Source of the DNA: Bacteroidota bacterium | GTDB taxonomy: Bacteria > Bacteroidota > Bacteroidia > Chitinophagales > Chitinophagaceae | Assembly (NCBI GenBank): GCA_005884665.1 | Contig: VBAT01000064.1 | Span: forward strand, 26,630 to 76,827 | Length of the DNA stretch: 50,198 nucleotides | Direction of reading: 5' to 3' | In this document: in pieces, positions 28,001 to 36,708 of the stretch | Layout: each line of letters starts with the position of its first letter | Numbering within the stretch: position 1 is the first letter of the stretch | Notes under the pieces: generated by a model | What the model saw: the letters and a program-made list of their open reading frames with translations, nothing else | The model's database searches: none | Told to the model about the DNA's origin: nothing | Position numbers and translations under genes: made by a program

Positions 28001-28368
28001 CGCCCGGGTCTATGGTCAATCAACCGGTAATTGTTTTAGAAAGATGGCAACATCCGGGGGATATAAAACAAATACAACGATTCACAACCTCGCCGGGACC
28101 CGCATTCACTGCCATACAAAACTATTTAATTGGCTCAGACGCTGCTTATGCCAATGCATCCTTTGTCCGCTGCAAAAATATCAGTCTCGCCTATAGTTTG
28201 CCGGGGACCTGGTGCAAGAAAATACACGCAGAGAAGGCACAACTTTATATGCTTGCTCAAAATGTGTTTACAGTCACACGGTACAAAGGAGCGGATCCTG
28301 AGAATCAGAATATGTTCATCCTGCCACCATTAAGAACAATCACTGCAGGAATCTCATTTGACTTTTAA
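25039..28368 (+). CDS. SusC/RagA TonB-dependent receptor with STN domain
   Basis: 1109 aa. After a hydrophobic signal region (about 25-50) comes an STN domain ([25 protein letters not shown]), then a carboxypeptidase-like domain ([24 protein letters not shown]), a plug ([63 protein letters not shown]) and a large barrel. The STN domain shows this is a signal-sensing receptor linked to FecR. It should import a nutrient across the outer membrane in company with the SusD downstream. The ligand is unknown. Confidence 0.95.
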   Translation: [1109 protein letters not shown]

Positions 28369-28369
28369 A

Positions 28370-29764
28370 ATGACCGAAATGATTAACATAAAGTATCAAA
28401 CTAAACTTTTTGTGGTTGCCGTTTTTACTATGATAGCTACTTGCTCATGCAAAAAGTTTGTGGAAATAAAAACCTCGCCCAATTTAATAGGTGCCGATGC
28501 GGCTTTTGACAATGACAATACTGCTCTTGCAACAGTAAACGGTGTTTATATTCAAATGCGCAGCCTCGGTACATATTTTACTAATGCCGGTTTAAGCATT
28601 TTCCTCTCGCTATCTGCGGACGAGATATATAATACATCGGCTAACGCCACCTATGATCCCTTTTTAAAAAATGAGCTATTAGCAACTACGTCCTCCCTAA
28701 GCGGCAACTTTTGGTCGCAGGCTTACAGGATCATTTACCGGTCAAATGCAATTATGGAAGGTTTGCAGACAGGCAAAAACCTGTCGGATGGAGTAAAGAA
28801 ACAATTGCTTGGAGAGATGAAACTGGTAAGAGCCCTCCACTACTTTTACCTGGTGAATCTCTTCGGCGATGTACCGTTGGTGACCAGTACCGATTATACG
28901 GTGAATTCAAAAATGCCGAGAACCGCGGTGGCAGACGTTTATCAACAGATCATTACTGATCTGCGTGAAGCCCAAAACGATTTGAATACGGCTTATCCCG
29001 TAAGCGGTAAAATAAGACCCAACAAATGGGCGGCAACAGCGCTGCTTTCCAGGGTTTACCTGTACGTACATGACTGGGAAAATGCAGAAGCTGAATCAAG
29101 CTCCATTCTGAACTCCGGAGTATATAGTTTGGTGAACAATCTCAACAATGTGTTCCTGAAAAACAGCGCTGAAACTATTTGGGAGATAGCCAGCGCCAAT
29201 GAGTCATCAAATACCTCGCAAGGCGCGATGTTTATCCCCTCGTCCACGACTTCAAGACCGGCATTTGCAGCTACAACCTCGTTACTAAACTCATTTGAGG
29301 TAAACGACCAGCGGAAAGCAAACTGGCTAAAGTCAAATGTAGTCAGTGGTGTGACTTACTACTATCCTTATAAATATAAAGTTAGATCGGGAACCACCGC
29401 AACGGAAAACTTAGTTGTGTTCCGCCTCGGTGAGCAATACCTTATCAGGGCAGAAGCAAAGGCTCAAAGGAATGATCTGCAAGGTGCCCTGGCCGATCTT
29501 AATGTGGTCAGGAACAGGGCAGGCCTTACCAGTATCAACACCGGCACCAAAGATGTAATCCTGGAGACGATAAGGAAAGAGCGATTTACAGAACTGTTTA
29601 CTGAATGGGGAGACAGGTGGCTGGAGCTTAAGAGAGCCGGCATTGCAGACGCTATTCTGTTGCCGCTGAAAGGAAGCGGATGGCAAACTACAGATCAACT
29701 GTATCCACTACCGCAATCGGAACTCGACATCAACGTGTTTTTAACGCAAAACCCCGGATACTAG
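28370..29764 (+). CDS. SusD/RagB family outer-membrane lipoprotein
   Basis: 464 aa from ATG 28370 (ATG 28379 is an alternative), 2 bases after the SusC stop. Lipobox Cys is in TCSCKKF (about residue 27). The SusD fold is seen in LLGEMKLVRALHYFYLVNLFGDVPLV and the closing ERFTELFTEWGDRWLELKRAG, which matches the family consensus. It covers the SusC barrel and binds the substrate on the surface. Start choice follows the lipoprotein signal, which begins within the first 15 codons. Intact. Confidence 0.93.
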   Translation: MTEMINIKYQTKLFVVAVFTMIATCSCKKFVEIKTSPNLIGADAAFDNDNTALATVNGVYIQMRSLGTYFTNAGLSIFLSLSADEIYNTSANATYDPFLKNELLATTSSLSGNFWSQAYRIIYRSNAIMEGLQTGKNLSDGVKKQLLGEMKLVRALHYFYLVNLFGDVPLVTSTDYTVNSKMPRTAVADVYQQIITDLREAQNDLNTAYPVSGKIRPNKWAATALLSRVYLYVHDWENAEAESSSILNSGVYSLVNNLNNVFLKNSAETIWEIASANESSNTSQGAMFIPSSTTSRPAFAATTSLLNSFEVNDQRKANWLKSNVVSGVTYYYPYKYKVRSGTTATENLVVFRLGEQYLIRAEAKAQRNDLQGALADLNVVRNRAGLTSINTGTKDVILETIRKERFTELFTEWGDRWLELKRAGIADAILLPLKGSGWQTTDQLYPLPQSELDINVFLTQNPGY

Positions 29765-29852
29765 GAATCTCACGATCAGCTTCATTCTCCGCTGAAAGAC
29801 ATCTGGTGGATGCCCATGGCAATTGTCTTTTATAAATTTAAAACCAGATATT

Positions 29853-31163
29853 ATGCTGTTTAATAAAATACTAATGCCCATCCGTGTGCTAACCATTTCA
29901 CTTGTACTTTTTTTCTTTACCGAAAAGATATGTGCTCAAAGAGCTGACGATGTAACGCCGCTGCATAGAGGCGACCGTGTGCCTGACTTTATGTTCACTG
30001 AAGTTTATAACTATTCCAGGGATACCATCCGGCTTTCCGATTTCAGAGGCAAATTGGTTATCCTTGATTTTTGGAGCACGATTTGTTATGGTTGTATAAC
30101 AACCTTCCCATTAGTAGATTCCCTCCAAAAACAATTTAATGATCAAATTCAGATAGTACTTGTAGGTAGGGAAACAAAGGATTCGGTCGACCGGTTTTTC
30201 CGCTTAAGAAGGAGGGTAACGAAACCTTCCGTACCGTTCATCACTAACAACAGGCAACTGGAAAAATTATTCCCTAACACGGGGGTACCTTATCATGTAT
30301 GGATAGATGAAGCAGGTGTGGTGAAATATACCGCGATAAGCAGGTATACCACGGTGCAAAATATAGAAGCTTATCTAAACCGTGAAATGCCGCCAATTCC
30401 CGATAAAATTCAAAATGTATACGTTACCAGCTTTTTTGATCAGCGCTGGGAGTCTTCACTTCGATATTATACCCACCTATCTGAGTGGATCGGACGAATA
30501 TCTCTGGAAACTCCTGATAAAAAGGATGGCGTGATTTATAAAACCTGGGCTTGTAAAACACCGGAAAACCTGTATCAAATCGCATTTAATCATCTGGATA
30601 AGGACAAACAGGTATTTGACCGCCCCGGTAGAACGCTGGTTCAATTTGATAATAAATCCGATGTGGACTGCTTTACTAAAAAAAGATATAATTATCAAAT
30701 GATGGTTCCGGAATATGTCAAAACGAATATATACGAATTGCTGAGAGAAGATCTGGACCGCATTTTTCAATGCCAGGCAAAGGTTGAAAAAAGAGAAGTA
30801 AAATGCTACGTCTTAACAAGAATAGGAACCCTGGAAAAGATCATAAGCAAAGGGGGGCCGGTTAAGAAGACTTTCGGTTATAAATCGATAATCACAACTG
30901 ATAATGACAGTCTGAGATATTTTTTAAATCTTCCGTTCGCCGGGTTTTCTGAACGCTTTAAGACCATTGTAGAGAGCCATCTACAGCTACCTTACATAGA
31001 TTCAGTCAACTATGACGGAAACGTAGATATTGTAATGAAAGCAGAGACTCTTGACTATCCTTCCATTGAAAAACTGCAAACTGAATTAAAAAGATACGGG
31101 CTCCTGTTAGAAGAAAAAATGTGCATGCTGGATGTACTGGTAATAAAGAAGAAATCAATCTGA
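29853..31163 (+). CDS. TlpA-like thioredoxin / DUF3738 fusion, copy 1
   Basis: 436 aa from ATG 29853; a TTG at 29823 is open but copies 2 and 3 start at the same aligned ATG. Signal peptide, then a TlpA/thioredoxin domain (about 40-190) with the CxxC site as WSTICYGC, Cys78 and Cys81. The C-terminal half resembles DUF3738 (TIGR03435): ENLYQIAFNHLD, YELLREDLDRIF and LQTELKRYGLLLEEKMCMLDVLVI. Cysteines in IFQC, VKCYVL and EKMCML are shared by all three copies. Periplasmic or surface thiol-disulfide role is inferred; substrate unknown. First of three tandem copies, 88 bases after susD. Confidence 0.85.
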   Translation: MLFNKILMPIRVLTISLVLFFFTEKICAQRADDVTPLHRGDRVPDFMFTEVYNYSRDTIRLSDFRGKLVILDFWSTICYGCITTFPLVDSLQKQFNDQIQIVLVGRETKDSVDRFFRLRRRVTKPSVPFITNNRQLEKLFPNTGVPYHVWIDEAGVVKYTAISRYTTVQNIEAYLNREMPPIPDKIQNVYVTSFFDQRWESSLRYYTHLSEWIGRISLETPDKKDGVIYKTWACKTPENLYQIAFNHLDKDKQVFDRPGRTLVQFDNKSDVDCFTKKRYNYQMMVPEYVKTNIYELLREDLDRIFQCQAKVEKREVKCYVLTRIGTLEKIISKGGPVKKTFGYKSIITTDNDSLRYFLNLPFAGFSERFKTIVESHLQLPYIDSVNYDGNVDIVMKAETLDYPSIEKLQTELKRYGLLLEEKMCMLDVLVIKKKSI

Positions 31164-31203
31164 TCCTACGTCTTAACGTCTTTTATATTTAAAACTGGAT
31201 ATT

Positions 31204-32514
31204 ATGCTATTTAATAAAATACTAAGACGCATCCGTCTGTTAGCCTTTTTACTTGTAGTTTCTCTCTTTACCGTCAAAGTATCTGCTCAGAAAACTGCCG
31301 CAGTGACACCGCTGCATAGAGGCGACCGTGTGCCTGACCTTCTGTTCACTGAAGTTTATAACTATTCAAAGGATACTATCCGGCTTTCTGATTTCAGAGG
31401 CAAACTGGTGATCCTTGATTTTTGGAGCACGATCTGTTACGATTGTATAACATCCTTTCCATTAGTTGATTCTCTTCAAAAGCAATTTAATGATCAAATT
31501 CAGATAATACTTGTAGGTAGGGAAACAAAGGATTCGGTCGACCGGTTTTTCCGCTTAAGAAGGAGGGTAACGAAACCTTCCGTACCATTCATCACTAACA
31601 ACAGGCAACTGGAAAAATTATTCCCTAATAGGGGGGTGCCTTATCATGTATGGATAGGCGAAACAGGAGTGGTAAAATACACTGCGGATAGCAAGCATAC
31701 TACCACCCAAAACATAGAAGCTTATTTAAAACATGAAATGCCGCCAATTCCCGATAAAATTCAAAATGTATACGTTACCAGTTTTTTTGATCAGCGCTGG
31801 GAGTCCTCGCTTCAGTATTATACCCACCTCTCAGAGTGGATCGGACGGATACACCTGGAAACTCCTGATAAAAAAGAGGGCGTGATTTTTAAAAATTGGG
31901 CCGGACAAACACCTGAAAACCTGTATCAAATCGCATTTAATCACCTGGATAAATTCAACCGGGTATTTAATCGCCCTGGGAGAACGCTGGTTCAATTCGA
32001 CAATAAAGCCGATGTGGACAGCTTTACTAAAAAAAGATATAATTATCAAATGATGGTTCCCGAATATGTCAAAACGAATATATACGAATTGCTGAGAGAA
32101 GACCTGGACCGCATTTTTCAATGCCAGGCAAAGGTTGAAAAAAGAGAAGTAAAATGCTACGTCTTAACAAGAATAGGACCCCTGGAAAAGATCATAAGCA
32201 AAGGGGGACCGGCTAAAAAGACTTTCCATCATCATATGTTAACTACCACTGACAATGACAGTCTGAGATATTATTTAAACCTTCCGTTCGCCGGTTTTTC
32301 TGAGCGGCTTAAAACACTCATAGAGAACATTGGTAAGGCACCTTATATAGACTCAGTCAACTATACGGGAAACGTAGATATTGTAATGAAGGCAGAAACC
32401 ACGGACTACCCTTCCATTGAAAAACTGCGAACTGAACTAAAAAGATACGGCCTTCTATTAGAGGAAAAAATGTGCATGCTTGATGTACTGGTAATAAAGA
32501 GGAAATCAATCTGA
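31204..32514 (+). CDS. TlpA-like thioredoxin / DUF3738 fusion, copy 2
   Basis: 436 aa, starting at the ATG that follows the shared leader (TTTAAAACTGGATATTATG). The same layout as copy 1: signal peptide, TlpA domain with CYDC active site (Cys78, Cys81), DUF3738-like tail. Compared with copy 1 it is almost identical between about residues 95 and 145 and more diverged elsewhere, as expected if the copies exchange sequence. The catalytic pair is retained, but Asp in the middle of CxxC differs from copies 1 (Gly) and 3 (Ser) and would shift the redox potential (inference). Confidence 0.85.
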   Translation: MLFNKILRRIRLLAFLLVVSLFTVKVSAQKTAAVTPLHRGDRVPDLLFTEVYNYSKDTIRLSDFRGKLVILDFWSTICYDCITSFPLVDSLQKQFNDQIQIILVGRETKDSVDRFFRLRRRVTKPSVPFITNNRQLEKLFPNRGVPYHVWIGETGVVKYTADSKHTTTQNIEAYLKHEMPPIPDKIQNVYVTSFFDQRWESSLQYYTHLSEWIGRIHLETPDKKEGVIFKNWAGQTPENLYQIAFNHLDKFNRVFNRPGRTLVQFDNKADVDSFTKKRYNYQMMVPEYVKTNIYELLREDLDRIFQCQAKVEKREVKCYVLTRIGPLEKIISKGGPAKKTFHHHMLTTTDNDSLRYYLNLPFAGFSERLKTLIENIGKAPYIDSVNYTGNVDIVMKAETTDYPSIEKLRTELKRYGLLLEEKMCMLDVLVIKRKSI

Positions 32515-32555
32515 TCTTTACGTCTTAACGTCTTTTATTTTTAAAACTGGATATT

Positions 32556-33887
32556 ATGTTGTCTAATAAAATACAAATACCTCAGGGTAGCCATCATTGG
32601 ATAAGGATCGTCCGTTTGCTATCTTTTTTACTTATACTTTCTATAGTTACCGGAAAAGTTTGTGGTCAGAAAACCGCCGCATTAACACCGCTGCATAGAG
32701 GCGACCGTGTACCTGACTTTATGTTCACTGAAGTTTATAACTATTCCAGGGATACTATCCGGCTTTCCGATTTCAGGGGCAAATTGGTGATTCTTGATTT
32801 TTGGGGACCGGCGTGTTACTCTTGTATTAAAACATTTCCATTCGTAGATTCCCTTCAAAAGAAGTTTAAGGATCAGATTCAGATAATACTTGTGGGCGTA
32901 CAAACCAAAGATTCAACAGACCGGTTTTTCCGGTTAAGAAAAAGAGTAACAAAACCTTCCGTACCGTTTATTACCAAGGAAAAAAAACTGTTCAAATTAA
33001 TGTCCGTCCAGGGAGTGCCTTTTCATGTATGGATAGACGAAAAAGGGATAATCAAGTACATGGCCGAAAGTCATAGTACTACGGCGCGAAATATCGAGGC
33101 TTATTTAAAACATAAAAACCCGCCAATTCCCGATAGAATTCCCAATGTATATATTCCCAGTTTTTTTGATAAGCGCTGGCAGTCCTCACTTCGGTATTAT
33201 ACTTACTTGTCCGAGTGGAATGGGCAGATACACATAGAAACTCCCGATAACAATGATGGTGTGATTTTTAAAGGTCTCGCTGCCCAGACACCGGAAAACC
33301 TGTATCAAATCGCATTTAATCATTTAGATAAGGACAAACGCGTATTTGACCGTCCAGGAAGAACCCTGGTTCAATTCGACAATAAAGCCGATGTCGGCAG
33401 CTTTACAAAAAAAAGATATAATTATCAAATGATGATCCCCGAAAATGTCAAAACGGATATATACGAATTATTGAGAGAGGACCTCGATCGTATTTTTCAA
33501 TGTGAAGCAAGGATCGAAAAAAAAGAAGTAAAATGCTTCGTTTTAACGCGAACCGGACCGCTGGACAAGATTATCAGCAAAGGTGGACCGATTAAAAAGA
33601 CTTTTCGTTATCAATCGATAACCACAACTGATAATGACAGCCTGAGATATTATCTAAACCTTCCTTTCGCCGGTTTTTCTGAACGCCTTAAGAGCCTCTT
33701 GGAGGACAATGTTAAAGTGCCCTACATAGACTCAGTCAATTATGATGGAAACGTAGATATTGTAATGAAAGCAGAGACTCTTGACTATCCTTCCATTGAA
33801 AAACTGCAAACTGAATTAAAGAGATATGGCCTTCTGTTAGAGGAAAAAATGTGTATGCTGGATGTACTGGTAATAAAAAAGAAATGA
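32556..33887 (+). CDS. TlpA-like thioredoxin / DUF3738 fusion, copy 3
   Basis: 443 aa, seven residues longer at the N-terminus than the other two. Active site is PACYSC (Cys85, Cys88). The middle of the thioredoxin domain (VQTKDSTDRFF, MSVQGVPFHVWIDEKG) differs most from copies 1 and 2, while the last 60 residues are nearly the same as copy 1. A hairpin terminator follows at 33889. Like its neighbours it should act outside the cytoplasm. Confidence 0.85.
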   Translation: MLSNKIQIPQGSHHWIRIVRLLSFLLILSIVTGKVCGQKTAALTPLHRGDRVPDFMFTEVYNYSRDTIRLSDFRGKLVILDFWGPACYSCIKTFPFVDSLQKKFKDQIQIILVGVQTKDSTDRFFRLRKRVTKPSVPFITKEKKLFKLMSVQGVPFHVWIDEKGIIKYMAESHSTTARNIEAYLKHKNPPIPDRIPNVYIPSFFDKRWQSSLRYYTYLSEWNGQIHIETPDNNDGVIFKGLAAQTPENLYQIAFNHLDKDKRVFDRPGRTLVQFDNKADVGSFTKKRYNYQMMIPENVKTDIYELLREDLDRIFQCEARIEKKEVKCFVLTRTGPLDKIISKGGPIKKTFRYQSITTTDNDSLRYYLNLPFAGFSERLKSLLEDNVKVPYIDSVNYDGNVDIVMKAETLDYPSIEKLQTELKRYGLLLEEKMCMLDVLVIKKK

Positions 33888-33888
33888 A

Positions 33889-33956
33889 AAAGAGGTTGTT
33901 TGAAGCGTAAAGATCAAATTGATACCTAGTATGGAAGACACTTGAACAACCTCTTT
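33889..33956 (+). terminator. Hairpin at the end of the SusCD-TlpA operon
   Basis: AAAGAGGTTGTT and AACAACCTCTTT form a perfect 12-base stem, extended by AAG/CTT after a small bulge, with a loop of about 35 bases. It starts 2 bases after the copy 3 stop. It also lies beyond the end of the minus-strand DUF6520-like gene and may serve both sides. Confidence 0.7.
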
Positions 33957-33975
33957 CTATTGCGAGCAGATAGCA

Positions 33976-34290
33976 TTATTCTGTGTACCTTATTAGAACA
34001 TTATCGTTTTCCGTTGGCACTGTGCTTTCTACTTCTACGTCCGGGTCCTCGGAACCATACAAGCAGATAGGCGTATCAGTGTCATGGCAATCCTGCAGAT
34101 TGATCATATCACCTTTTGTTTCTTGTGTTGAAGAATTGAGCCTTGGACCCGAAATCGTATTCGTGGTGGGCTCTACAGGATACCACCAATAGTCTTCCGT
34201 CGTTTTTGGCGCCTGGTTGTGGTCAGCTTTAAAGGAAGCCAGGCCAAGGGCCAGCAATATTGCCAGTACCGGCAAGATATTTTTTTTCAT
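33976..34290 (-). CDS. Small exported protein, DUF6520-like
   Basis: 104 aa with a signal peptide (MKKNILPVLAILLALGLASFKA) and an acidic mature part. Two cysteines seven residues apart (DCHDTDTPICLYG) could form one disulfide. I associate this form, a short peptide with a late cysteine pair beside a MauE-type protein, with DUF6520 in Bacteroidota. Role unknown; a substrate of the neighbouring TlpA proteins is a reasonable guess. Lies 28 bases before the MauE-like gene's end, with convergent operon on the other side. Confidence 0.6.
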   Translation of the reverse strand: MKKNILPVLAILLALGLASFKADHNQAPKTTEDYWWYPVEPTTNTISGPRLNSSTQETKGDMINLQDCHDTDTPICLYGSEDPDVEVESTVPTENDNVLIRYTE

Positions 34291-34318
34291 ACAAACTAGT
34301 TTTCTTGAAGAAATATGC

Positions 34319-34792
34319 CTACTCGTTTACAGGTTTTCGGCTTCGCCTGTTTATTGCAATAAAAAGTTTATTAAAGAGGGAAATATTTAGATAAAGACCA
34401 ATTGCCACAATAGCCAGAACTATAAAGAAACTATTTACTACCAGGTGCTGCCGCCAGGAAAGCTGCCGGATGATGCCACCACAGCCGCAGGGTAGATGCG
34501 GCGCATATAGGATCATAGCGGTGATGTATCCTGTAAAAGCGAGCATCAATAGAAGACTCCCGATGAAGCCTGCTAAACGAAGGGCTGGGATCAGCAAAAG
34601 AAGAGAAACCATCAGTTCGAAAACAGGAATTAACCAAACCAGGAGAGAAGCCTGGTCATGAATCCAGGGTGATTTCGACAACACAATACGGAAAGATATC
34701 GGATCAACAAGCTTGGATACAGCAGTATAAACAAATAAAAGGATGAACAAAGCTGAAGAAGCTATAATAAATTTTGATTGCTGAATCTTCAT
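34319..34792 (-). CDS. MauE/DoxX family redox-associated membrane protein
   Basis: 157 aa from the ATG at 34792 (an upstream reading to 34840 is not preferred). Four hydrophobic segments: about residues 8-25, 50-70, 75-95 and 120-145. The CGCGG motif (HLPCGCGGIIRQLSW) between helices 3 and 4 is the mark of the MauE/methylamine utilisation-type redox family. Such proteins are thought to move electrons or thiols across the inner membrane for extracytoplasmic thioredoxins. It is on the opposite strand to the three TlpA genes, next to the DUF6520-like gene. Confidence 0.75.
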   Translation of the reverse strand: MKIQQSKFIIASSALFILLFVYTAVSKLVDPISFRIVLSKSPWIHDQASLLVWLIPVFELMVSLLLLIPALRLAGFIGSLLLMLAFTGYITAMILYAPHLPCGCGGIIRQLSWRQHLVVNSFFIVLAIVAIGLYLNISLFNKLFIAINRRSRKPVNE

Positions 34793-34883
34793 GGAGGTTA
34801 ATTGCAGACAAAGATGGCGGTGTAAAAAAGCGGATACCAAAAAAATCTATTATGCTTTCGGACGATTTTTTAAGTGAACTCTT

Positions 34884-35840
34884 TTATTTTGGTTTTCTCA
34901 ACAAAGAGCCGGGCGTGGTCCCGTAGTAGTTCCTAAAAGCATTAATAAAGCGGGTTAGGCGGTAACCTGTCAATGCAGCCACTTCTTTTACCTGCATTCC
35001 TTGCTCAAGCAACTCTTTTGCCTTTATCATTCTCTGCTGTTGCAAATATTCATAGGGACCCATGTTGAAGATCTTTTTGAACAGGACCTTAAACCGTGTT
35101 TGACCCAATAATTCGGGAACCTGGAAATGGTTTTTAATGTCTGCGCTAATTAGATCCTGCGCATTCCTGATTGCAGCCATTTCAAAATCATCCGGATCGT
35201 TGTCCACCGGATTTGTGTTGCTTGCCTGTACGAGCAAATTGAATAAAAGATCGCGAACACGGCTGTCAAAATAATGGGTCCTCAAATCCTTTTCATATGG
35301 GCATTTCAAGACTTTATTGACGATGTTGTGGGTTTCGATATCGACGTGAATAGGTGAATGTAATTTAATTGGGCCGGGAACAAATTCTTTACGATCAAAG
35401 AGTAGTTTGAGAGCAGGAAACAGATCGAAAAGTTCCTGTATGAGCGGAAGCGAAAAGAACGCTTCAAAACAAATATGCAGCTTAGCTGAATAATTTAGAG
35501 ATGTAAAATTGTTGAACGGGGTTTTAAAAAGAAGGAACTGATTTTTCCTTTGGATCAAAAACGAACCGTCTAATTTTTGTCTAACCAGGCCTGACAAAAC
35601 TATGCGGGTATAAAGACCGGACTCGGTAACAGTTCCGGCAAGATCAATTTGCTGCTGGAGGCTGAAAATGCTATAGTCCATATGGTAGTTTGTGCCTTCA
35701 TATCGTTGAACGCAAACAGTTCCGAAATCCGCTTCAGCAGTATAAACAGAGGCGCCCGGAAATCGGATAATAGGAAACTGCTTTGGCAATTCCTGTTTCC
35801 AATCGACATGCGATCGGGATATAATTTCAATGATTGACAT
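34884..35840 (-). CDS. AraC family transcriptional regulator
   Basis: 318 aa. The last 100 residues carry the double HTH of the family (DISADIKNHFQVPELLGQ region, then MIKAKELLEQGMQVKEVAALTGYRLTRFINAFRNYYGTTPGSL). The N-terminal 200 residues are a ligand-sensing domain of no recognised type. It precedes the MauE-like and DUF6520-like genes on the same strand and probably controls that arm of the locus; whether it also acts on the SusCD arm is unknown. ATG at 35840. Confidence 0.88.
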   Translation of the reverse strand: MSIIEIISRSHVDWKQELPKQFPIIRFPGASVYTAEADFGTVCVQRYEGTNYHMDYSIFSLQQQIDLAGTVTESGLYTRIVLSGLVRQKLDGSFLIQRKNQFLLFKTPFNNFTSLNYSAKLHICFEAFFSLPLIQELFDLFPALKLLFDRKEFVPGPIKLHSPIHVDIETHNIVNKVLKCPYEKDLRTHYFDSRVRDLLFNLLVQASNTNPVDNDPDDFEMAAIRNAQDLISADIKNHFQVPELLGQTRFKVLFKKIFNMGPYEYLQQQRMIKAKELLEQGMQVKEVAALTGYRLTRFINAFRNYYGTTPGSLLRKPK

Positions 35841-36141
35841 ACCGGATATAAGACTAATTTATCAACAAAATGGAGTAAAACGGATAAAATCGAGAGTCTT
35901 AGGCAATCGAAATTGATATATAGCAATCAAATAAACCCGATGAAAAAAACTTTTGGTGGCGTTTATTCACCCAAAGTTTCATGTGTTTTTTTTCGATTTC
36001 AGCTATTTTCCACAATATTAAAGACCAAATTTGGGTTTTCGTAGACAAGAAATGATCGCCTTTTGGATGACTTGATCTGAATTATACATTGGTTGCCGCT
36101 AGCGTATTTGTGAAGTCTTTTAATGTCCTGAAGAAAGCCAG
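35841..36141. other. 301-base gap upstream of the AraC gene
   Basis: AT-rich. It must hold the AraC promoter (minus) and the 3' end of the Crp-type gene (minus). I see no gene, no hairpin and no repeat that I would defend. Confidence 0.3.
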
Positions 36142-36708
36142 TTAATACTTGCCGCTCCGGATGCGGCTAATAGTCTCTTTGGATATGCCAAGGAAGGATG
36201 CGATGTATTTATCAGGAACGCGAAGCATAATACGTGGAAAATAACGAACCATCATATAGTAACGTTCTGCAGCTTTTTTCTTTCTAAGAAAGTATAGCCG
36301 CTGCTCGCTTAAGACATAGTACTTCGATATCAATACTCTCGCGATAATATTTAGTTCACGAAAGTTCTTGTACATGTACTGTAATTCATCATAGCGTAAG
36401 CTATATACCTCGCAATCTTCTATTGCCTGGATATACTCATAACCTGGTTTTTGCTTAAAAAAGCTTATTACGGAAACAATAAGATCCCCTTCCTTCATAA
36501 ATTTTGAACATATCTCCTGGCCATTTTCCAGGTAATAAGCTCTAAGTAATCCCCTTTTTATGAAGTATACGCGATGTGATATCTCACCAGCCTTTAAAAG
36601 AAAGTCTTTTTTTGAAAACTGGTGTTGTTGCACAGTCCTAAAAAGGTACTGTTGCAGTAGTGGTGTAACAGGATGTATGTTATTTAAAAGGGATAATAAC
36701 TCCTTCAT
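36142..36708 (-). CDS. Crp/Fnr family transcriptional regulator (short)
   Basis: 188 aa. The cNMP-binding-like domain is at about 15-125 (KKDFLLKAGEISHRVYFIKRGLLRAYYLENGQEICSKFMKEGDLIVS). A short C-terminal helix-turn-helix (YIASFLGISKETISRIRSG) follows. Shorter than the 235-residue regulator in this window and typical of the small Bacteroidota Crp/Fnr group. Possible target unknown; the genes next to it are the AraC gene and the HTH paralogue. Confidence 0.87.
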   Translation of the reverse strand: MKELLSLLNNIHPVTPLLQQYLFRTVQQHQFSKKDFLLKAGEISHRVYFIKRGLLRAYYLENGQEICSKFMKEGDLIVSVISFFKQKPGYEYIQAIEDCEVYSLRYDELQYMYKNFRELNIIARVLISKYYVLSEQRLYFLRKKKAAERYYMMVRYFPRIMLRVPDKYIASFLGISKETISRIRSGKY

